From: a bacterium
GTDB lineage: Bacteria; Planctomycetota; Planctomycetia; Planctomycetales; Planctomycetaceae
NCBI GenBank assembly: GCA_016125225.1
Contig: WGME01000018.1
Span: forward strand, 186,001 to 250,000
Length of the DNA stretch: 64,000 nt
Direction of reading: 5' to 3'
Part shown: one piece after another, positions 59,371-64,000 of the stretch
How positions within the stretch are numbered: the first letter of the stretch is position 1
How the letters are laid out: every line of letters starts with the position of its first letter
Program-made: the position numbers and the translations under genes
Notes under the pieces: model-generated
What the model saw: the letters and a program-made list of their open reading frames with translations, nothing else
The model's database searches: none
What the model was told of the DNA's origin: nothing

Positions 59371-62300
59371 TCAGGGATTCGTGGTGTTGGGAATGGGAAG
59401 GCTGGCCGGCAATGGCAAGGACTGTGGCAAGGGGTTCGGTCCATCCGTGATCCACCACTGCTGATGTTCGACAGCCGCCGGGTCGATGATGGTCAGCGGC
59501 CGCCCCTGTAATTCGAGCAGAACCTGCTTCCAGAACAACTGCGACCAGGTGAGCTGGCTGGCAGCTTGATACGGCACAACGATCGCCTGCAGCCGTGACG
59601 CTCGTTGCTCTGCGAGGGATACGGTTTCTGCAGCACTGGCCGTCGCGGCTTCCCAACGGGCCGCGGCATCTCCCGACAGTCGATGGGGAAACTCGGTGGC
59701 CGGTTTTAACCAGGACCGCCACAGTTCCGCAGGAATGGGAGCGTCGCGCGCTGGCTGTTGCTGCCATTCATTCCAGGCGGTTTCACCCACGGCATTGAGC
59801 AGCACGCGTTCGGCATCGGTCTCGGCGGTGTGACGCAGTTGCTCCTGCTGTTCCAGGGCATTCGCGACATCCCGATAGTCGGATACCACCGGTCGCGGCG
59901 GATGCACATCGAGGAATTGCACATCGACCAGTTCGATTCCCAGATCGAGCTTCAACAACCGCGATCGCAACGCATCGGTGGCGTACGCTTCCAGTGTCGC
60001 CCGTTGATCGGTCAGCCAGTCATCGAGTCGATACCGGGTGGCCAGATCGCGAAGCACTCCTTCGAGTTCCGCGAGCAAGATTGGATCAGGCTGCTGACCG
60101 CTGCGAAAGACATACCTGGGCAGATCACTGATGCGGTACTGCAATTCGGCCGTGACATCAACCAGCATTTCATCGGCCGTGAGCAGCAGACCCGCAGGGG
60201 TCAGCGATAACTCGCCCGCGTCGGCATGCTCGCTGGTCCATTCAATGACATCCGCATCGGACTCGGCACTCCGTAACGGATCACCCAGCACCACGGCTCG
60301 CAATTCTGCCGGGCGATCAATCACCACAGTTTCAAACGGCCACGGCCAGCACCAGTGCCAACCGGCTTCCAGTGTGGTGTGATACCGGCCGAAGCGTGTG
60401 ACCACGGCCTGTTGATCGCTCGTCAGGAAGACAATCTGCGAACCGAGCCAGACCAGCAGCAACGACAGCACGGCCAGTTGCGAGGTCAATCGCCACCGCG
60501 AGACCAAGGCCAGCACCCATGCTGATGGCGACAGCCAACTCAGCACCAGTTCAAGCCGCGCCGTCCAGTGGATGGTGCTGGGAACGGCCCGATCATCGGC
60601 CGAAATCTCACGAGGCGTTTCCTGGAACCAGAGCAACCGCAAGGCATTGACCATCACGCCCAACGACGCCACTTCATGAAACAGGGCGGCGGTCACGGGA
60701 TCGAGCCAGCCCGCCACGCAGGCCAGCACGCCGAGCCCATTCACCCCGGCGGCGAAGCCGAGCATGCTGATCTGAATGTTCTGCACCAATGCCCGCGATA
60801 ACTCGACCAACCCCGGCAAGGCCTGCAACGGATCGGACAACAAAATAACATCGCCCGCTTCGGCGGCGAGATCGGCTCCGGATCGAGCGACCACGATACC
60901 GACATCGGCTGCAGCAAGTGCCGGGGCATCATTCACGCCATCGCCGACCATCACCACGTAGTCGCCGGCTTGCTTCCGTTGCGTGATCCAGGCGGCCTTC
61001 TGTTCCGCCGTCTGCTCGACCGCCACTTCGCCAATGTGATCGAGTTCCCGCAACACCGCGGCGGCTGGTTGAGCCCGGTCTCCCGTCAGGACAGCGAACC
61101 GTTCGATGCCGAGTTGCTTGAGCGCGTGCAAAACGGCTCCCGATTCGGTCCGCACGGCATCACGGACACCAATCACCCCGAGGCACTGTTCATCGAGACC
61201 CACATACAGAATCGACTGCCCGTCCGTCGTGAGTCGCAAAGCCGCCTGTTGGATCGCCTCGGAGATCTGGCAGGCGGAATCGTCGAACTGCCGCAGATTA
61301 CCGACGATCAACCGCCGTTCGACCGGTTGCTCGGGACTTGCCCAACGATTGTGGGCGATGCCTGTGAGGGCCGTCGATCGCAGCACGGCGATGACACCCG
61401 CTCCCGGTTGTGCCGTGAATTGATAAGGCGCGGGCAGGAACAAACCACGGGCCTCTGCAGCTTCGACCAACACGCGTGCGAATAGATGTTCGCTACGACG
61501 TTCGGCAATGGCGGCAAGTTGCAACACATCGCTGTCTGAGAGTCCTGCCACAGGCACGATGTCGCCGAGTTCCACCTCGCCGCGCGTCAACGTGCCCGTC
61601 TTGTCAAAGGCAAACACCGTCGCTTGGGCCAACCGCTCCAGGGCAGCGGAACCTTTCACCAGAATGCCCCGTCGAGCCAACCACGACAGGGCGGCCATCA
61701 CGGCACACGGTGTCGCCAAAACTAGGGGACACGGGCAGGCCACCACCAGCACTGCGAGTGCGGGCAACGCCCCGGCTCTCCAGGAGCCCGTGCCGATCCA
61801 CCAGCCGACAAAAGTGACAGCGGCCACCAGCAGCACAGCGGGCAGAAACCATTGAGCCCAACGATCGGCAAGGCGTTCCTGATCGGCTTTCCGCGCCGCG
61901 GCTGTTGCGACCAGATCGGTCATGCGGGCCAGTTGCGTGGCATCGCCGACACGCTCGGCCGCAATGGTCAGCGAGCCATGCTGGTTCAACGTTCCAGCAA
62001 AAACGGGTTCTCCCACCGTCTTGCCAACCGGCAGGCTTTCCCCGGTGAAAGCACTTTCATCGACCGCCGACTGTCCCGCAACCACTCGGCCATCGACAGG
62101 AATTCGCTCTCCCGGCCGCACCAGGAGTTCATCGTTCACGCGGACGTCAGCGATCGGAATGTCGCGTTCATGTCCTGCGTCACTCAGATGAGCGATCGGC
62201 GGCTGCAGGGCAAACGTTTCCTGAAAGGCTCTTCGTGCCCGATCGACCGTGAACCCCTCGAGAGATTCCCCGATGAGGCTGATGAGCACGACAATCGCCG

Positions 62301-62640
62301 CCGTCTGATGTTCGCCCAACGCAATCGCCGCGAGACAAGCCACGCTGAGCGCGAGGTCGGCTCCAAAACGGCCGGAAGCAACGCCATCCAGCGTGTGATA
62401 GAGAATCCGTGACCCACCGAGCAACGCCGCCGCCAGAGCCCAGCGATACCCCAGCGGCAACGACCAGCTCACCACGCGGTAGCCGTGCAACACATCAATG
62501 AGCAAGAGTGCCGTTACAGCCAAAGTGAGGGCATAGAGCGGTGCACTGCGGTAATGAAACTCGCGACGGGCCAAGTCGGCGGCCTCCCGCGTGGGATCAG
62601 ACCGCAGCAACTCGCACATCGATTCAGGAACGTAATGCAT
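59371..62640 (-). CDS. P1B-type metal ATPase fused to an SPFH (HflK-like) domain
   Basis: A 1089-residue protein from ATG 62640; in-frame sequence upstream of it to 62835 is low-complexity and crosses the REPIN-like repeat. The first ~720 residues are a heavy-metal P1B ATPase: TGES near 210, the ion motif CPC in [13 protein letters not shown] near 300, phosphorylated Asp in DKTGT near 340, and GDGVNDAP near 560. The nucleotide-domain motif normally SEHP reads SEHL here. No N-terminal metal-binding CxxC domain is present. From about 730 a further membrane segment leads into an SPFH domain ([12 protein letters not shown], then a HflK-like core) to residue ~950 and a helical tail. The fusion could anchor or organise the pump in membrane microdomains. 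The metal is not identifiable; copper or zinc are typical. Confidence 0.88.
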   Translation of the reverse strand: MHYVPESMCELLRSDPTREAADLARREFHYRSAPLYALTLAVTALLLIDVLHGYRVVSWSLPLGYRWALAAALLGGSRILYHTLDGVASGRFGADLALSVACLAAIALGEHQTAAIVVLISLIGESLEGFTVDRARRAFQETFALQPPIAHLSDAGHERDIPIADVRVNDELLVRPGERIPVDGRVVAGQSAVDESAFTGESLPVGKTVGEPVFAGTLNQHGSLTIAAERVGDATQLARMTDLVATAAARKADQERLADRWAQWFLPAVLLVAAVTFVGWWIGTGSWRAGALPALAVLVVACPCPLVLATPCAVMAALSWLARRGILVKGSAALERLAQATVFAFDKTGTLTRGEVELGDIVPVAGLSDSDVLQLAAIAERRSEHLFARVLVEAAEARGLFLPAPYQFTAQPGAGVIAVLRSTALTGIAHNRWASPEQPVERRLIVGNLRQFDDSACQISEAIQQAALRLTTDGQSILYVGLDEQCLGVIGVRDAVRTESGAVLHALKQLGIERFAVLTGDRAQPAAAVLRELDHIGEVAVEQTAEQKAAWITQRKQAGDYVVMVGDGVNDAPALAAADVGIVVARSGADLAAEAGDVILLSDPLQALPGLVELSRALVQNIQISMLGFAAGVNGLGVLACVAGWLDPVTAALFHEVASLGVMVNALRLLWFQETPREISADDRAVPSTIHWTARLELVLSWLSPSAWVLALVSRWRLTSQLAVLSLLLVWLGSQIVFLTSDQQAVVTRFGRYHTTLEAGWHWCWPWPFETVVIDRPAELRAVVLGDPLRSAESDADVIEWTSEHADAGELSLTPAGLLLTADEMLVDVTAELQYRISDLPRYVFRSGQQPDPILLAELEGVLRDLATRYRLDDWLTDQRATLEAYATDALRSRLLKLDLGIELVDVQFLDVHPPRPVVSDYRDVANALEQQEQLRHTAETDAERVLLNAVGETAWNEWQQQPARDAPIPAELWRSWLKPATEFPHRLSGDAAARWEAATASAAETVSLAEQRASRLQAIVVPYQAASQLTWSQLFWKQVLLELQGRPLTIIDPAAVEHQQWWITDGPNPLPQSLPLPASLPIPNTTNP

Positions 62641-62981
62641 TCGAAGACAACAACCTTCGCCACCAACTGCCGCAGCAGGCAGAGATTCCCCCTGCGGACC
62701 AACTCTACTGTAAACCCCTGCTCCCCCCGCGTGCCAGTGGGGAGTTTTGCAGGTGGACGGCAGTTGAATGCATCCCGTCTTAGCCGCCGGTGAGTCACCG
62801 GCGGTCGAATGCTCTGCTTGGCATCGGTGATTCATTGCCCCCCGGTCAATGACCGGGGGCTAAGACTCTGGAATTCCGGCATGAGGCCATTTTTTGTTGA
62901 TAGAGTACCGGAACTGGCGTTTATCATGGTTAGCGCCAGCGCTATTCCCATCGTTTCAACTCCACTTCCGGGTGCTTTGCC
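62641..62981. promoter_or_regulatory. Divergent gap with REPIN-like element
   Basis: About 340 bases between divergent genes. Apart from the compound palindrome at 62777-62866, no gene is seen. Promoters of both genes must lie here. Confidence 0.5.
62777..62866. repeat. Compound palindrome of two hairpins (REPIN-like)
   Basis: An outer inverted repeat, GTCTTAGCC (62777-62785) and GGCTAAGAC (62858-62866), encloses two hairpins: CCGCCGGTGA/TCACCGGCGG (62784-62804) and CCCCCGGTCA/TGACCGGGGG (62839-62859), each with a perfect 10-base stem and one-base loop. This is the geometry of paired REP sequences (REPIN), usually moved by a RAYT transposase in trans. Confidence 0.9.
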
Positions 62982-64000
62982 ATGGTCCGTTATCTGACTA
63001 CCATTGCGGCCTGTCTGCTGATGAGCTCACTAGTCGCCGCGGCTGAGCCGGCGAAGTGGCAGTCGGTCGTGAAGGAAATTGACCCAGGGCGTGATGCCGT
63101 CGCGGGAACGTGGCAGGTGACCGACGGCGGACTGCAGGTGAATGCCGTAAGCGGAGCCCGACTGGCATTGCCGGTGACGGCTCCAGCAGAGTACGACCTG
63201 AAGGTGGACTTCACTCGTCACACCGGGGTCCATTCGGTGGGACTGGTCATCGTTCAGGGAGGACATCAAGTTGCATTCGAAGTTGATGCCTGGGGGGGCC
63301 ATCTCGCCGGGTTTCAGGATATCGGCGGACAAACGATTCAAACGAACGTGTCCCGCAAGAACGACATCTCGCTGGAAAACGGCCGCCGATACACTCTCAC
63401 GGTGGAAGTCCGGAAGAATCAATTGCGTGGGTTGCTTGAAGATCGTGAAATCAGTCTTGTGAAGACCGATGGTCATGATCTGTCATTATCGAATCTGTGG
63501 ACCATGCGATCGCCCCAACAAGTCGGCCTCCTCGCTTGGGACAGTGAAACGACATTTCATACCGTCGAAATGCGGACTCCGATGGGAACACCGATCGCCA
63601 TCGCGGCCCGGTCGCTTCCAGACACTCGCCCCACTCCGACCTCACCCAGGCCGATGCCAAACCCCGCTCCGGCGGTCAATGGAAATGCTCGCGGCAAACG
63701 CGTGCTGATCGTGGTGGCCAACTATCACTTCTTCTATCGGGAATATGGCGAACCACGTGAAGAACTGGAGCGGGCTGGAATTCGCGTGACGGTGGCTGCG
63801 GGTCGACGGGGAATATGCCGTCCGCATGATGGCTCCGGTCAGGGTCCCGATGGTGGCAACGTCACGGCGGAGGTCGCACTCACCGATGTCAATGCCGATG
63901 ATTACGACGCAATTCTGTTCTCCGGCGGTTGGGGAGCCTCGGCATATCAGTACGCTTTCACGGGGCGGTATCTGGACCCCGGTTACAACGGCGACCGGGC
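62982..64000 (+). CDS. Secreted protein with C-terminal DJ-1/PfpI domain (partial)
   Basis: The frame opens at ATG 62982 and is still open at the window end, so it is cut off after about 339 residues. A signal peptide (about 4-20, ending in Ala-Ala-Ala) is followed by a beta-rich region (about 25-205, with VDFTRHTGVHSVGLVI and AFEVDAWGG) resembling LamG/DUF1080-type carbohydrate-binding sandwiches. A Pro-rich linker follows, and from about 228 a DJ-1/PfpI-like Rossmann domain begins (GKRVLIVVANYHFFY, then LFSGGWGAS). The nucleophile region lies beyond the edge. Function unknown; the combination suggests an envelope protein acting on sugars or small molecules. It is divergent from the P-type ATPase. 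Confidence 0.8.
   Translation, partial: MVRYLTTIAACLLMSSLVAAAEPAKWQSVVKEIDPGRDAVAGTWQVTDGGLQVNAVSGARLALPVTAPAEYDLKVDFTRHTGVHSVGLVIVQGGHQVAFEVDAWGGHLAGFQDIGGQTIQTNVSRKNDISLENGRRYTLTVEVRKNQLRGLLEDREISLVKTDGHDLSLSNLWTMRSPQQVGLLAWDSETTFHTVEMRTPMGTPIAIAARSLPDTRPTPTSPRPMPNPAPAVNGNARGKRVLIVVANYHFFYREYGEPREELERAGIRVTVAAGRRGICRPHDGSGQGPDGGNVTAEVALTDVNADDYDAILFSGGWGASAYQYAFTGRYLDPGYNGDR

Overview
The window looks like a chromosomal segment of a planctomycete, most likely order Planctomycetales. The main evidence is a set of gene families typical of that phylum: a DUF1559 protein with an N-terminal prepilin-like methylation motif, followed by a small carboxypeptidase-regulatory-like lipoprotein; a PSCyt1/DUF1549/DUF1553 protein paired with a DUF1501 protein; an FHA protein; an acyl carrier protein with a large internal insertion; and many short palindromic repeats. 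Most genes are G/C-rich. Two short stretches (about 9.8-11.8 kb and 55.4-57.2 kb) are visibly richer in A/T and look imported. I saw no rRNA, tRNA or CRISPR array.

Layout. 0-3 kb: a secreted DUF3352-like protein and an FHA protein, both on the minus strand. 3-31 kb: a large lipid/polyketide locus. It holds megasynthase 1 (KS-AT-ACP-ACP-ACP-KR-DH), then an A/T-rich NACHT NTPase and two minus-strand genes (an aldose 1-epimerase lipoprotein and a sulfotransferase), then a plus-strand run of megasynthase 2 (KS-AT-ACP-KR, split by a -1 frameshift at a run of nine A), megasynthase 3 (KS-AT-DH-phosphopantetheinyl transferase), an HlyD-type adaptor, an ABC ATPase and two FtsX/MacB-type permeases. 31-34 kb: a MoxR-type AAA ATPase, a LOG-family protein and a small acidic protein. 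34-40 kb: 2-oxoglutarate dehydrogenase E1, E2 and E3. 40-43 kb: a membrane zinc-ribbon protein, lumazine synthase, and a minus-strand pair of a degenerate tyrosine recombinase and an acyl carrier protein.

43-48.5 kb: a tightly coupled operon of a GntR regulator, a PSCyt1/DUF1549/DUF1553 protein, a small zinc-ribbon protein and a DUF1501 protein. 48.9-54.6 kb: the DUF1559 protein and lipoprotein, a YggU-family protein, an asparagine-synthetase-like protein, 3-dehydroquinate synthase and a secreted coiled-coil protein with a strong terminator. 54.6-58.2 kb: a small minus-strand gene, the second A/T-rich islet (DEDDh exonuclease-TerB-BRCT protein plus an unknown) between two 51-bp direct repeats, and a methyltransferase. 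58.2-64 kb: a PDZ protein, a P1B-type ATPase fused to an SPFH domain, a REPIN-like compound palindrome, and the start of a secreted protein with a C-terminal DJ-1/PfpI domain that runs off the window.

How it may work. The three megasynthases resemble PUFA-synthase (Pfa) and heterocyst-glycolipid (Hgl) type iterative lipid synthases. Together they carry three ketosynthases with intact Cys-His-His triads, four ACP domains, two ketoreductases, two dehydratases and their own phosphopantetheinyl transferase; no enoyl reductase is seen here. The exporter encoded immediately downstream has the composition of the cyanobacterial DevBCA glycolipid exporter. I infer that the locus makes an unusual long-chain lipid and moves it outward. 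The most notable features of the sequence are the frameshift in megasynthase 2, the in-frame palindromic insertions in the DUF1549 gene, and the A/T-rich islets with their associated repeats.
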